From: Clostridia bacterium
GTDB taxonomy: Bacteria > Bacillota > Clostridia > Christensenellales > CAG-138
DNA: 64,000 bases
Assembly: GCA_017514685.1 (NCBI GenBank)
Contig: JAFWJN010000002.1
Coordinates: 1-64,000 of the forward strand
Direction of reading: 5' to 3'
Each line of letters opens with the position of its first letter. Position 1 is the first letter of the stretch. The notes beneath the pieces are model-generated. The model worked only from the letters and a program-made list of their open reading frames with translations, searched no databases and was not told where the DNA came from. Of this stretch, positions 50,218 through 59,702 are shown one piece after another. The position numbers and the translations under genes were made by a program.

Positions 50218-50352
50218 GTATTTGACAGAACTCATACAAAACAGAGAAACATCCTTTACAAAGTGCATATAGAAGTGGAGAATCGGAAAGCAAAAAAGAA
50301 AGGTGATACTGCTACTAACTACTACATAGAATACATGTAGAAAGGAAAAACA

Positions 50353-50508
50353 ATGGAAAAACTTGCATTCTTATTTCAACTAAAACCAGCAATTTATCAC
50401 CCGCCTGCAGAGGCGGGAGAATCCTTGTTGGTTTTAGTTGAAAAATGCTTCAGGGAAGAGGAAAAACATTTAGAAATAGGAGATGTTAACGTTTTGTTCA
50501 TAAATTGA
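50353..50508 (+). CDS. Possible 51-residue small protein spanning a palindrome
   Basis: An ATG with AAAGGA 8 nt upstream opens a 51-codon frame to TGA at 50506-50508. The peptide starts 'MEKLAFLFQLKP' and ends 'GDVNVLFIN'. It resembles no family I know. The frame passes through both arms of the 50374-50443 palindrome. It may be a small gene carrying an inserted hairpin, or chance. Confidence 0.3.
   Translation: MEKLAFLFQLKPAIYHPPAEAGESLLVLVEKCFREEEKHLEIGDVNVLFIN
50374..50443. repeat. 70-bp palindromic (MITE-like) element
   Basis: Arms of 19 bp, TTTCAACTAAAACCAGCAA (50374-50392) and its complement at 50425-50443 (18 of 19 match), surround an inner hairpin CCCGCCT-gcag-AGGCGGG (50400-50417). 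No T tract follows, so it is not a usual terminator. Confidence 0.7.
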
Positions 50509-50567
50509 ACGCAAATATGTTGCAACCGTTTGGTATTCTAATAATAGATTGAAAGGGAATGTCATCT

Positions 50568-52415
50568 ATGGAAAAAACATCTCCAAATCAAAAATCAGGA
50601 CAGAAAGCCTGGCAAATCATTCTGGAAGCGATTTTGGCAATCGCTTTCTTTGGAATGTGCATGTTTTTTTGGAGAATTATTCGTCCCAGGGTTCTGAAAA
50701 ATGTGTTTGCGGAAGAATATCCTGCGGAAACAACGGCTGCTCCTCAAGGGGAAATAGAGATGCCGGTTGCTTTTTCTGAATATAACGGCAATATAACATA
50801 TGTTTCAGGGAACACGCCGATGCCGGAACCGGAACCGACTCCAACTCCTGAACCGTCTCCTACACCTGTTCCGACTAAAAATCCTGTATATGGGGATACG
50901 TTGATTGCCGGGGATGATTCACCAGTTGTCATGGATATTGCGATCCGGCTGATGGAATTGGATTATCTTGATTTTGAACAGCCAACACAGGAATATACTG
51001 AGGGAACAGCGGATGCAGTCAGGGCGTTTCAGCTACGGAACGGACTGGATGTTTCCGGAGCATGCGACAGTAAAACCTATTCAACCTTGTTCAGTGACGG
51101 AGCTTTGACTTATGCTATGGTGCGGGGAGCAACAGGAGACGCGGTCTCTCTTGTAAAGGAAAGACTGATTGAACTCGGTTATTTGCCCGAAAACGACATG
51201 TCCGATATCTACGGAGAAGCTACGGAAAAAGCAGTAAAATTGTTCCGCATACGTAATCATCTGAAAGAAGATATTATCGTTGATAATGAAACCTTTGAAA
51301 AACTGTTCGCGGAAGATTCGGTTGGATGGTTTTTCACGCTGGGAGATAAAAACGAGGAGATCCTGCATTATCAGGAAAAACTGTTCGAACTCGGCTATCT
51401 TTGCGGAGTACCGGACAGTGAATATGGAAAGTTGACACAGACCGCCGTTCGGCGTTTTCAGGAGAACAATGGGCTGGTTGTTGACGGAACACTGGCGAGA
51501 TCAACAATGAACCTGCTGAACTCGGGAGAAGCTGAGACTTTCCGCTTTCACAGCGGAGAAGAAGGAGATGACGTTCGGTATATTCAGACGAAACTGAGCA
51601 AGTTGAATTATCTGGCTTCTTCCCAGGCAACTGGATATTACGGGGAAAAAACGGAAGAAGCGGTGAAAAGCTTTCAGAAAAGAAACGGACTTCCGGCGAC
51701 AGGCGAAGCTGATCCGGAAACGATTGAAAAACTGAACAGTAAAAACGCTGTATCCAACCCGACGCCTACTCCGAAACCAACGAAAACACCGACTCCAAAG
51801 CCGACAAAAACGCCGAAACCAACGGCGAAGCCGACACCAAAGCCAACAGCAAAAACAACTCCGAAAGCAACAGAAAAATCAACGCCAAAAACTACTTCAA
51901 AAACAACTCCAAAACCGACAAAGACTCCAAAGCCGACCAAAACTCCGAAGCCGACAAAGACTCCGAAACCAACAAGTGAAACCACGCCAAAGCCTGAGAG
52001 CAGTGGGAGCACCATTAATTACGGAGAAGGCATCGAAGCGTTTATCGCCTATGCGGAATCGAAACTCGGTGTAAAATATGTCAGCGGAGGAAAAGGACCA
52101 GATAAATTTGACTGCTCAGGATTTGTTTACTGGTGCTTGAACCAGGCCGGGGTGAAGCAAAGCTATATGACCAGCAAAGGCTGGCAGACTTGTAAAAAAT
52201 ACAAGCGCATTTTATCGATGAGTGAACTGAAGCGAGGTGATGTGCTGGTGTTTTCCGGCACGGGCTCCGGAAAAGGACATGTCGGTATCTATCTAGGCGG
52301 AGGGAAAATGATAGACGCCTCCTCCAGCGCGGGAATGGTAAGAATCACAAATTCTGTGCTCACAGGTTCATACTGGAAGCAGCATTTTCTTATGGCATAC
52401 AGAATTTGGGAATAA
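50568..52415 (+). CDS. Membrane-anchored NlpC/P60 peptidoglycan hydrolase with repeated PG-binding domains
   Basis: 615 residues: an N-terminal membrane helix (about 15-38), a Pro/Thr/Glu linker, about five PG_binding_1 units (about 120-400, each with an '[11 protein letters not shown]'-like core), a Thr/Pro/Lys-rich linker of about 90 residues and an NlpC/P60 domain with catalytic Cys in '[11 protein letters not shown]' and His in 'GHVGIYLG'. It would cut wall peptides outside the membrane. Start: ATG 50568, because AAAGGGA touches the other ATG (50559) and is 9 nt from this one. Confidence 0.9.
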   Translation: MEKTSPNQKSGQKAWQIILEAILAIAFFGMCMFFWRIIRPRVLKNVFAEEYPAETTAAPQGEIEMPVAFSEYNGNITYVSGNTPMPEPEPTPTPEPSPTPVPTKNPVYGDTLIAGDDSPVVMDIAIRLMELDYLDFEQPTQEYTEGTADAVRAFQLRNGLDVSGACDSKTYSTLFSDGALTYAMVRGATGDAVSLVKERLIELGYLPENDMSDIYGEATEKAVKLFRIRNHLKEDIIVDNETFEKLFAEDSVGWFFTLGDKNEEILHYQEKLFELGYLCGVPDSEYGKLTQTAVRRFQENNGLVVDGTLARSTMNLLNSGEAETFRFHSGEEGDDVRYIQTKLSKLNYLASSQATGYYGEKTEEAVKSFQKRNGLPATGEADPETIEKLNSKNAVSNPTPTPKPTKTPTPKPTKTPKPTAKPTPKPTAKTTPKATEKSTPKTTSKTTPKPTKTPKPTKTPKPTKTPKPTSETTPKPESSGSTINYGEGIEAFIAYAESKLGVKYVSGGKGPDKFDCSGFVYWCLNQAGVKQSYMTSKGWQTCKKYKRILSMSELKRGDVLVFSGTGSGKGHVGIYLGGGKMIDASSSAGMVRITNSVLTGSYWKQHFLMAYRIWE

Positions 52416-52470
52416 TAACAGTCTAAGAACATACAGGCCAATCTACAATCACAAATATTAGTAGAACTGA

Positions 52471-52509
52471 AAAGCGATGTTATGCAGTTACGAAAGCATC
52501 GCTTTTTTC
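52471..52509 (+). terminator. Terminator after the NlpC/P60 gene
   Basis: AAAGCGATG (52471-52479) pairs with CATCGCTTT (52497-52505), followed by TTT. The loop is 17 bases. Confidence 0.8.
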
Positions 52510-52564
52510 TTGTCAGAAATAAGATCAGCGTGATATGATAAATCATTAAAAAGGAGAAACCGAG

Positions 52565-53365
52565 ATGTCAATCACTTTGCGGACAAAAGAACAGAAAGAA
52601 CCGTTGATTCAGCTGATTGGGAAGGATTTGCCAGCATTTTTTCATATGGACCGATCCTTAAACCTTGGAAGGCCATTGATTCTTTCTGACGATAAAGATT
52701 GCCTGATGACTCAGGACAGCCCGACGGAACCGATGTGGATCTGGACATCGCAAACCATCAGTGACGAATCGCTGGAAGAGATGATTTTTTCTTTGTCTGC
52801 TCTCCGTACAGAAGAGAATTTAAGAGCAATTGTTTCAAAAAAGCAAATTGCAAAACTCATTTCGTTGGCTTTTGAAAATGAAATAGAAAGAAAACAAAGA
52901 ATACTGGTATATGAACTGAAGACACTGCAGCCCGCCAAAGCAGAAGGAAAATGCATTCCGGGAGCAGAAGTAGAACCCGATATTGCGGGGGATTTAATAG
53001 CAATGATGATGAAAGAAAACGGAGAGGAGCTTTCGGCTGTCAGAAGGAACAGCCTCGGAACAGCGTTTTCCCAAAGTCCGGATTCTTTTGCGTGGAGAAC
53101 CGAAACAGGAGAAATAGCATCAATAGCAAGAATAGCGAGACTCGGAAATCGTTATGCGGAAGTACATACGGTTATCACCGAGCCGAAGCTGAGAAATCAT
53201 GGATATGCGCAAGCATTGTTGACAGAAATTTCCCTGTTGATTCTTTCCGAAGGTCTGACCCCGATGCTATATGCAGACCGTGATTATCTGCCTTCCAATG
53301 CTGTTTACAGAAAGATCGGGTTTTCCGTGAAAGATCAGCTGACAGCCGTCAGATTCCGCAAATAA
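52565..53365 (+). CDS. GNAT-family N-acetyltransferase
   Basis: 266 residues with the GNAT fold in the C-terminal half ('AEVHTVITEPKLRNHGYAQALLTEI' gives the acetyl-CoA loop as R-N-H-G-Y-A; 'SNAVYRKIGF' is motif B). The N-terminal half is family-specific. Substrate unknown. AAAGGAG precedes the ATG. It converges on the PIG-L gene with only 5 bp between them. Confidence 0.85.
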   Translation: MSITLRTKEQKEPLIQLIGKDLPAFFHMDRSLNLGRPLILSDDKDCLMTQDSPTEPMWIWTSQTISDESLEEMIFSLSALRTEENLRAIVSKKQIAKLISLAFENEIERKQRILVYELKTLQPAKAEGKCIPGAEVEPDIAGDLIAMMMKENGEELSAVRRNSLGTAFSQSPDSFAWRTETGEIASIARIARLGNRYAEVHTVITEPKLRNHGYAQALLTEISLLILSEGLTPMLYADRDYLPSNAVYRKIGFSVKDQLTAVRFRK

Positions 53366-53370
53366 TCATT

Positions 53371-54150
53371 TTACCATTCGGCGGATTCAGGCATGCAGTG
53401 CATATGGGTCAGTCCGAGAAGGCGAAATCCTTCTGCATGAGGGTGGAACTTCCGCAAGCCGAAAAAGAAGGAGCGTAACTTTAGGTAAAGGGAGATAGAA
53501 ACTGCTTCCTGACAGTTTTTCGGAAACTGACTGAGGTGACAGTTGAAAACGGAAGACAATTGTTTGTTCAACAGTTCTTTGGAAGTTGTAATATATGCAT
53601 TTGGCCTTGCGGTCATATAATAAGCGATTCCCTGCACAGGAGCAGGCTTTGCGTCATATTGAGCCATAATCTCCTCAATAGAAGCAAAAAATGACAACTC
53701 TCTTGCTACGTTCCCAACATTTAAGTGATCGGCATGGCTTTCGCTGGAAACTGCGGGATCAGGCGCAAACAGAAGCTGAGGCTGTACATCGCCAATCATC
53801 TGAGCCATCCTGCGGAGGAGTTCTTCCCTTTGATAGAATCCTCCATCACTGAGATCAAGAAAACGGACATCCGAAACGCCAAGAGTCTTAGCTGAAGCGA
53901 GGGATTCGGCTTTTCTGATTTGAATCAGTTTTTCAGGTGTAGTGCCTTCCGGGGCATGGGAGAGTCCGTACCGGCCGTCCAGACAGATCAGGAATGTAAC
54001 GTGCTTTCCCGTGGCTGCGAGCTTTGCAGCTGTCGCACCCATTCCAATTTCGATATCGTCCGGATGAGGACCTATCATAAGATAGCGGTCAAACTGCTCG
54101 ATTTTCGGAAGGGGAGCTGCAGCCTTTAAGATAGAGGACAGAACACTCAT
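53371..54150 (-). CDS. PIG-L family deacetylase
   Basis: 259 residues with the zinc site 'GPHPDDIEIG' (His, Asp, Asp) and 'SHADHLNVG'. The family removes acetyl groups from GlcNAc-type sugars (bacillithiol or mycothiol precursors, wall sugars). AGGAGG precedes the ATG. Confidence 0.9.
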   Translation of the reverse strand: MSVLSSILKAAAPLPKIEQFDRYLMIGPHPDDIEIGMGATAAKLAATGKHVTFLICLDGRYGLSHAPEGTTPEKLIQIRKAESLASAKTLGVSDVRFLDLSDGGFYQREELLRRMAQMIGDVQPQLLFAPDPAVSSESHADHLNVGNVARELSFFASIEEIMAQYDAKPAPVQGIAYYMTARPNAYITTSKELLNKQLSSVFNCHLSQFPKNCQEAVSISLYLKLRSFFFGLRKFHPHAEGFRLLGLTHMHCMPESAEW

Positions 54151-54261
54151 GATTTCCTCCTGAAACTATATTTCTGTTTTCATTATATCGAAGAACCTGA
54201 AGGCGGGCAAGAAAAAGCATGATTTAGAGATGATATTCACGTTTTTGTCACATCGAAGGTC

Positions 54262-54290
54262 TTGATTGACGAAAAAAAAGCAGATATACT
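54262..54290 (+). promoter_or_regulatory. Promoter of the small acidic protein gene
   Basis: TTGATT (54262-54267), 17 bp, TATACT (54285-54290), 34 bp before the ATG. Confidence 0.7.
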
Positions 54291-54323
54291 GAATTCAGAA
54301 ATCAGAGAAAGGACGATGGGAAA

Positions 54324-54584
54324 ATGGAAGACGAGCTGAAGAACAACTGGAAAAAAGTCGGGAAAGATTTTGTAGAGCTCGGCGCCGATCTCGGAAAAAC
54401 GATAATTAAAACGGTGAAAAGCGGCGTAGATGCGGTCGCAGAATGGGCTGATTCCGAAGAAAAAAAGAGAGCTGAAAAAGAAGCAGCTGAAGTTAAGGCT
54501 GAAACAATTATCCAGGAGGAACCGGAAGCAGAAGAGGCACAGCCGGAAGAAGAACCTGCACAAAACCCGGAGACAGAAGAATAA
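54324..54584 (+). CDS. Small acidic-tailed hypothetical protein
   Basis: 86 residues: an amphipathic helix ('VGKDFVELGADLGKTIIKTVKSG', described in part) and a Glu/Pro-rich tail. No known family. A promoter, a ribosome site (GAAAGGA further upstream) and a terminator bracket it, so it is probably real. Confidence 0.7.
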   Translation: MEDELKNNWKKVGKDFVELGADLGKTIIKTVKSGVDAVAEWADSEEKKRAEKEAAEVKAETIIQEEPEAEEAQPEEEPAQNPETEE

Positions 54585-54620
54585 TTACTTTTCCAATCCA
54601 TTCGAAAAAAAGAACAAATA

Positions 54621-54678
54621 AAAACACTTCCGAAAACAGAACGTCATGCTATAAGTCAACTGTTCACGGAAGTGTTTT
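54621..54678. terminator. Bidirectional terminator between the small acidic gene and the second NlpC/P60 gene
   Basis: AAAACACTTCCG (54621-54632) pairs with CGGAAGTGTTTT (54667-54678); an inner AACAG/CTGTT pair is possible in the 34-base loop. Confidence 0.8.
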
Positions 54679-54703
54679 GTGTATGTTTTAAATTGGAAAA
54701 GTT

Positions 54704-56155
54704 TTACCAAGGGCGTCTTGCGTTTACAAAATGACTTTTCCAGTAGGAGGAAACTGCCCGCTTGACGACTTTTCCGTTACTCGAGGAAGCGTCGATCATC
54801 ATACCGCTTCCGATATAGATCCCGGCGTGGCTGACGGAAGACGAATCATCATCGCGGAAAAACAGGATATCGCCCTTTTCAACATTGCTGTAGGAGGTAA
54901 TCTCTTTCCAGTCCTTCTTTTTTGAATAGCCGGATGCACTCAGCCTGGTAGTGGATACACCTGCTTGTTTCAGACACCAGTAAACAAGACCGGAACAATC
55001 GAACGTTTTAGGACCACGACCACCAAGAACATATTCGCACCCGATTTTTGATTTCGCTGCTTCGATGAAACGGCTGATTCTTTTTTCTTTGGAGGATTGC
55101 TTGGGCGTGGGTTTCGGAGTGGCTTTTGCGGTTGAAGAAGTTTGTTTCTTTTTCTTAGCAGCTTCTTCAGCGGCTTTTTCTTTTTCCGCTTTCTCTTTCG
55201 CTTCTTTTTCCGCTTTTTCTTTTTCCGCCTTTTCCTGAGCTTCTTTTTCTTTTGAAATTTTAGCCTCATCACTGAAAAGCTTATCCAGCGTCTTTTCACC
55301 GGCTATGCCGTCGGCTGACAAGCCGTTTCGCTTCTGAAAAGCAATGATGGCGGCAGTTGTTACATCACCATAGATACTGTCAATATCATGGTTTCCCAGA
55401 TACCCCAGCTCGTGCAATTGCTCCTGCACCATTTTAACATCCCGACCTTCTGCACCTTGCTTTAATGCGTAGTGCTGGGCTTCTTTACTGTATAAAAGGG
55501 AAAGGGTCTGTGAATCTGCAGTACCGCTCTGCTCCAAATCATGCTGGCGTTGAAAAAGTTTGACAGCGTATTCGGTTGCGCTTCCGTAATATTCGGTAGG
55601 TTCGTCGATCTCAAGATAGCCGAGCGAAATCAAGGCTTTTTGCAGATCCATAACGTCAGGGGACGAATCATGCTTCTTCAATTGAGAATACTCATCTTCT
55701 GTAACGGGCTCTGAAATAGCAACCGGCTCTGCAGTAGAAACCGGTTCATTGCTGGGCGTGCTGTCGATGGCTTCCGGGGTAATTGCCGGCGAAGGATCAG
55801 ACTGGATCTGGAGCTCTTTTGTGTCAGAAGCAGGCTGTTTCGGAGAAACCGGTCTGGATAAGGAAGACAAACCGACAATTAACGCAATGAGCAGAAGAAG
55901 AGCGGCGACGCCGCCTACAACACCGGCGGCAACATAACGCTGCTTTTCCTTTTCCAGACTGTCAAAGCGCTTTCTCAGCTCGGAGGCTTTGATAAGCAAG
56001 GCATTCCAGGCGGAAGAAAGGACTTTTCCGACCTTCTTTGCAACGGGCGAAAGAACTCTTCCGACCGTCTTGATGACAGACAAAAAAGCGGCTCCTGCTG
56101 CCTTTGCAACAGAAGAAAAAGTATAGGATTTCTTTTGCGTCTTTCTTTTCTTCAT
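54704..56155 (-). CDS. Second NlpC/P60 hydrolase with PG-binding repeats and an Ala/Lys/Glu linker
   Basis: 483 residues: a basic cytoplasmic start of about 75 residues, one membrane helix (about 76-98), two PG_binding_1 units (about 160-295), a linker of Lys/Glu/Ala repeats (about 296-340) and NlpC/P60 with Cys in 'FDCSGLVYWCL' and His in 'SHAGIYIGSG'. It shares domain plan and end motifs ('MIDASSS') with the 50568-52415 protein, so they are paralogs. No ribosome site stronger than AGTATG-adjacent GAAG is visible. Confidence 0.88.
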   Translation of the reverse strand: MKKRKTQKKSYTFSSVAKAAGAAFLSVIKTVGRVLSPVAKKVGKVLSSAWNALLIKASELRKRFDSLEKEKQRYVAAGVVGGVAALLLLIALIVGLSSLSRPVSPKQPASDTKELQIQSDPSPAITPEAIDSTPSNEPVSTAEPVAISEPVTEDEYSQLKKHDSSPDVMDLQKALISLGYLEIDEPTEYYGSATEYAVKLFQRQHDLEQSGTADSQTLSLLYSKEAQHYALKQGAEGRDVKMVQEQLHELGYLGNHDIDSIYGDVTTAAIIAFQKRNGLSADGIAGEKTLDKLFSDEAKISKEKEAQEKAEKEKAEKEAKEKAEKEKAAEEAAKKKKQTSSTAKATPKPTPKQSSKEKRISRFIEAAKSKIGCEYVLGGRGPKTFDCSGLVYWCLKQAGVSTTRLSASGYSKKKDWKEITSYSNVEKGDILFFRDDDSSSVSHAGIYIGSGMMIDASSSNGKVVKRAVSSYWKSHFVNARRPW

Positions 56156-56252
56156 ACTGTCAGTTTAAGTCTTTTTGAACAAGAATGCAATCCATAAGAA
56201 GAGGTGTTAACGTAAAATTAAAGCTTATGTTGCATTTTTGACGAATATTAAA

Positions 56253-56285
56253 AATACCGCATGAAAAAGTTCATACGGTATTGAG
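56253..56285 (-). terminator. Terminator of xpt
   Basis: AATACCGCATGAA (56253-56265) pairs with TTCATACGGTATT (56270-56282) with one mismatch; leftward a TTTTAATA tract follows. Confidence 0.75.
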
Positions 56286-56303
56286 ACAATATTGCGGCAA
56301 CTA

Positions 56304-56882
56304 TCAGCACTCTTCCCGGAAAGTGATTCCGTTTTCATCAGCACTTTCAATGATTGCAAGGGAATGCAGCTTAATGCCTTGATCACGAAGTTTTTTACCG
56401 CCAGGCTGAAAGCCCTTTTCCACGGCAATACCGATGCCCGCAAGTTCTGCGCCGGCTTGACGGACAATTTCAACCAAACCGCGAAGAGCTTCGCCGTTTG
56501 CAAGAAAATCATCAACAATCAGAACCTTATCAGATGCGTTGAGCCAATCCTTGGCCACGATCAGCGTGACGGTCTTTTTATATGTATAGGAGAAAATTTG
56601 GCTCTGATAAAGACCGCCTTCGATATTGTCGGACTTTGCCTTTTTTGCGAAAACCATGGGGACACCGAATTCTTCCGCACAAGCTTCACCAAACGCGATA
56701 CCGCTTGCTTCACAGGTCAGGATGGCGGTGATTCCTTCATCCGGAAAATAGCGATGAATTTCTTTTGCAAGATCCTTCATTAAGGCAGGGTCCACGCGAT
56801 GATTCAAAAAACCATCGACTTTAATGATTCCGCCGGGAAGGACTTTTCCTTCTTTGCGAATGCGATCCTCTAAAAGTTTCAT
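56304..56882 (-). CDS. xpt: Xanthine phosphoribosyltransferase
   Basis: 192 residues. PRPP loop 'VLIVDDFLANGEAL', 'LTCEASGIAFG' and length match Xpt, which salvages xanthine to XMP. GGAGAG precedes the ATG. I saw no purine riboswitch in the 120 bp upstream, unlike B. subtilis. Confidence 0.94.
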   Translation of the reverse strand: MKLLEDRIRKEGKVLPGGIIKVDGFLNHRVDPALMKDLAKEIHRYFPDEGITAILTCEASGIAFGEACAEEFGVPMVFAKKAKSDNIEGGLYQSQIFSYTYKKTVTLIVAKDWLNASDKVLIVDDFLANGEALRGLVEIVRQAGAELAGIGIAVEKGFQPGGKKLRDQGIKLHSLAIIESADENGITFREEC

Positions 56883-57005
56883 AGTCTCTCCTTTATATTA
56901 TAAATCTAAATTAATGATAAAATGAAAACAGCTAAAAAGCAAGCGTGTCCAGGATTGTTTTACGGATAACTTACCCGAAGCGACGGGAACGGAGAAACAC
57001 CGGAA

Positions 57006-57692
57006 TCAGACGAAAAACTTTCGAAACGGTAAAACGTCTTCAAAGCGGAAACAGGTTTCAAAGAGATGAGAAAAGCGGCTGATTAAAAAGCCGTTGATCA
57101 GTGCGCACAGCAATGTTCCAAAGCGGACACCGATAAAAACGCCGAACCCAAAGAAACAGAAAGATAGAATAACAGCTATCAGCATGCTGACAATATCATA
57201 TGCCGTTTTAAAACGGTGTATTTCAATTCCGAACTTGGCGGATACCAGTTTGACGAAGAGTTCATAGGCTTCGGGGGGCAGGTAAGTGTGGAAAAGAAGG
57301 GAAACACCTGCGGAACAGAGAAGGACTCCCGCTATGTAAAATACGATCCTTATTGCAAGATGAGAATGAGGAATCAACCCGACCAGAATCATACAACCGT
57401 CCAGAATAAAACCGTATAGGACTGCCGTTGCGAATGTCAAAACCCAGGAAAACCGAAACCGGCGCAGCAAAAGCATGGTCGCAAGCAAAAGAACCGCCTG
57501 CAGACAGTATTCAGACATTCCGAAGGTGAAAAAAGGAAGCATCGGATTCAGATATCGATAGATCAGATAGGCTGGAGCCACTACCATACTGACACCGAAA
57601 TCGGCGGCTTCCATCAGAGCAACGCCGAAAGCGAGAACCACAAGCCCGATCAGATAGGCGGCTTCTGAATAGATAAGAGTTTTTTTCTGCAT
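57006..57692 (-). CDS. YczE/DUF6198-like membrane protein
   Basis: 228 residues with about five to six hydrophobic helices; 'LAFGVALMEAADFGVSMVVAPAYL' (in part) is the family-type start. Function unknown. AGGAG precedes the ATG directly after a hairpin, at the 3' side of the glycogen operon. Confidence 0.75.
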   Translation of the reverse strand: MQKKTLIYSEAAYLIGLVVLAFGVALMEAADFGVSMVVAPAYLIYRYLNPMLPFFTFGMSEYCLQAVLLLATMLLLRRFRFSWVLTFATAVLYGFILDGCMILVGLIPHSHLAIRIVFYIAGVLLCSAGVSLLFHTYLPPEAYELFVKLVSAKFGIEIHRFKTAYDIVSMLIAVILSFCFFGFGVFIGVRFGTLLCALINGFLISRFSHLFETCFRFEDVLPFRKFFV

Positions 57693-57706
57693 TTGTTCTC
57701 CTAAAA

Positions 57707-57749
57707 TGACACCTTAAAGCGTTTGATACAGAAACGCTGAAAGGTGTCA
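57707..57749 (-). terminator. Long stem-loop between the AMP-ligase and YczE-like genes
   Basis: TGACACCTT (57707-57715) / AAGGTGTCA (57741-57749) and AGCGTTT / AAACGCT inside give a 16-bp interrupted stem. Leftward only TTTT follows before the next ribosome site, so it may end most glg transcripts but allow some read-through. Confidence 0.6.
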
Positions 57750-57779
57750 CACATAATATAATTCATTTTTTTCGGTCGG

Positions 57780-59702
57780 TCAGTCGGATTCTTTTAATAA
57801 ATACGCGGCAAAATCCGAAGGGGTATTCAATTCCGGAGCGGATGAGAGATCAATTGAAACGGAAAAAGCTTCCGAAATCTGCTCAACCAATGAAAAATAC
57901 AGAAGGGAATCACCTCCGAGATCGTAGCGGAAGTGGCTGTTAGGTGAAACAGAGTCTACTCCGGAAACGGAACGGAAGATTTCGAGAATACGCGGTAGGA
58001 TTTCTTCATATCCTTCCTGATAAAGCGCTTCAGTAGAAACACCTTCAGGTCGGGAAGCTTTTCTGAGATGAATTGTTCCAGCTGCCAGGCATTTTTTTAA
58101 TTCGGACGCCTGGACTTTCATAGTCGTGGAAAGAGGAAGCGGTTCCTCGGAGTAATAGATTTCCGCGACACGGTAAGAAGAAGGCAGTTTTTCGTTTTTG
58201 CTGTAAAGATCTTCAGAAAGAGTACCAAGCGCATAGGAATTGCGCTGACGGGGCTCGACGATGAGCACCGGCTTTACGGTGCCGGAAGGAAGAGGAAGCA
58301 TAACGGTGCAAAGCTGGGAAATCTGAGAACATCCGAAAACGGATTCCAGATATGCGGGGGAGATTCTTTCTCCGTTTTCTCCGTTCAGCATGTCGTCCTG
58401 CCGTCCGGAAAAATAGAGATAGCCGTTAGGTCTCTGTTCGATACAATCCTTCGTATCGAACCAGTCCATCGGATTTCGCTCGATCCGTTTTCCATTTTCA
58501 TAGAAGGCATTATAACAGGTAAAACCTCTTACCCAGAGAGAATCGGAAGAAAAACGGGATTCCAGGGAAGGAAACAGCTTTCCGATGGAACCTTCCATCC
58601 GCTCACTCGCCTTGTGGCGCAGTTCCACAGAGGCAATACCGATTTCAGTCATGCCGTAACCGTTATACAGGGGATAACCGATTCCGTTAATCAGACGGAG
58701 TGTATCCGAGCGAAGCGCACCGCCGCCTGAAATACAGAAGCGGACGCCTCTTCCAAGAGCCTGTTCCTGAACGCTCTTAAACAGAATATTGCGGGCGATC
58801 CAGCGGCCGGCACGAGGAAACCAGCTGTTTTGCAAAGCGAGAGAGAGCTTTAACCCTTTTTCCAGTTTTTGCTCCTGACCGGTGCGTTTTGCCGTACGCA
58901 GAATGCTGTCTGTGACGGTGTTCCAAAAAAGAGGAAGCGCGAAAATATGCGTCACCTCATGAAGTCTGCAGGTTCTGGAAATCGATTCCGGGGAAAGGGA
59001 CGGCAGAAGGACAAATGTGCGCCCGAAGCAGGAAAACCAAAGAAGAACCGCTGACAATCCGAAGATGTGGTAAAAAGGCAGGAAAGCAAGCAGTTTCAGA
59101 TGCCCATGATAAAAAGATGCGATTGTGCGATTGTTTTTCAGCACATAACCCGAGTTAAGAATCTGCGCCAGAACCGCTTTTCCATCGAAAACGATCAAAC
59201 GCGGTTTTCCGGTTGTACCGGATGTGCACAGGATGATTTCGTCAGCCCAGGTGGGATCAAACTGCTTCAGAGCGGAGGATTCCTGAAGCCTGGAAGGCAG
59301 AATCCGCACAGAAGGGGGAAACTCTTTTTCAGAAAGAAGATAATGAGCTCCGCTTTCCAACAGACAGGATTCCACAGCATCTACCGGTGCGTTTGTATTC
59401 AGCAAAAGGGGACGGTATCCGGAGCGGAGGATCGACCAGAATGAAATGACCCAGTCGATTCCGTTGGGAAGATAGATTCCAACCGGACTTCCTTTGGGAT
59501 AATCTGCCAAAAGAACAGCCAGCGCGGCAGAAGCAGCTTCTATGCGCATTTTTGCTGCGCCGTAAGTAATGGAGTGGATGATTCCGTTTTCATCCCATTC
59601 GAAAAGCGCTTCGTTTTGAAAACGAAACGCATAGTCGTATACAGTTGAGAGGGACTGCGGAGCATGTTCCAGCTCCTGCAGGATTTTTTCATAAAACGTC
59701 AT
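57780..59702 (-). CDS. AMP-dependent ligase fused to a C-terminal acyl/peptidyl-carrier domain
   Basis: 640 residues. ANL adenylation domain with 'ILCTSGTTGKPRL', 'NGYGMTEIG', 'GRQDDMLNGENGERISP', and a carrier domain at about 565-640 with phosphopantetheine Ser in 'DLGGDSLLYFSL'. It would activate an acid and hold it as a thioester on itself. Partner enzymes (condensing, thioesterase) are not seen. Its ATG overlaps the glgA stop by 4 bp, so it is co-translated with the glycogen genes, an unusual link. Confidence 0.85.
   Translation of the reverse strand: MTFYEKILQELEHAPQSLSTVYDYAFRFQNEALFEWDENGIIHSITYGAAKMRIEAASAALAVLLADYPKGSPVGIYLPNGIDWVISFWSILRSGYRPLLLNTNAPVDAVESCLLESGAHYLLSEKEFPPSVRILPSRLQESSALKQFDPTWADEIILCTSGTTGKPRLIVFDGKAVLAQILNSGYVLKNNRTIASFYHGHLKLLAFLPFYHIFGLSAVLLWFSCFGRTFVLLPSLSPESISRTCRLHEVTHIFALPLFWNTVTDSILRTAKRTGQEQKLEKGLKLSLALQNSWFPRAGRWIARNILFKSVQEQALGRGVRFCISGGGALRSDTLRLINGIGYPLYNGYGMTEIGIASVELRHKASERMEGSIGKLFPSLESRFSSDSLWVRGFTCYNAFYENGKRIERNPMDWFDTKDCIEQRPNGYLYFSGRQDDMLNGENGERISPAYLESVFGCSQISQLCTVMLPLPSGTVKPVLIVEPRQRNSYALGTLSEDLYSKNEKLPSSYRVAEIYYSEEPLPLSTTMKVQASELKKCLAAGTIHLRKASRPEGVSTEALYQEGYEEILPRILEIFRSVSGVDSVSPNSHFRYDLGGDSLLYFSLVEQISEAFSVSIDLSSAPELNTPSDFAAYLLKESD

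Noticed and set aside
56883..57005. Possible purine riboswitch upstream of xpt
   Set aside because: Conserved three-way-junction bases of the purine aptamer were not found in this AT-rich gap.
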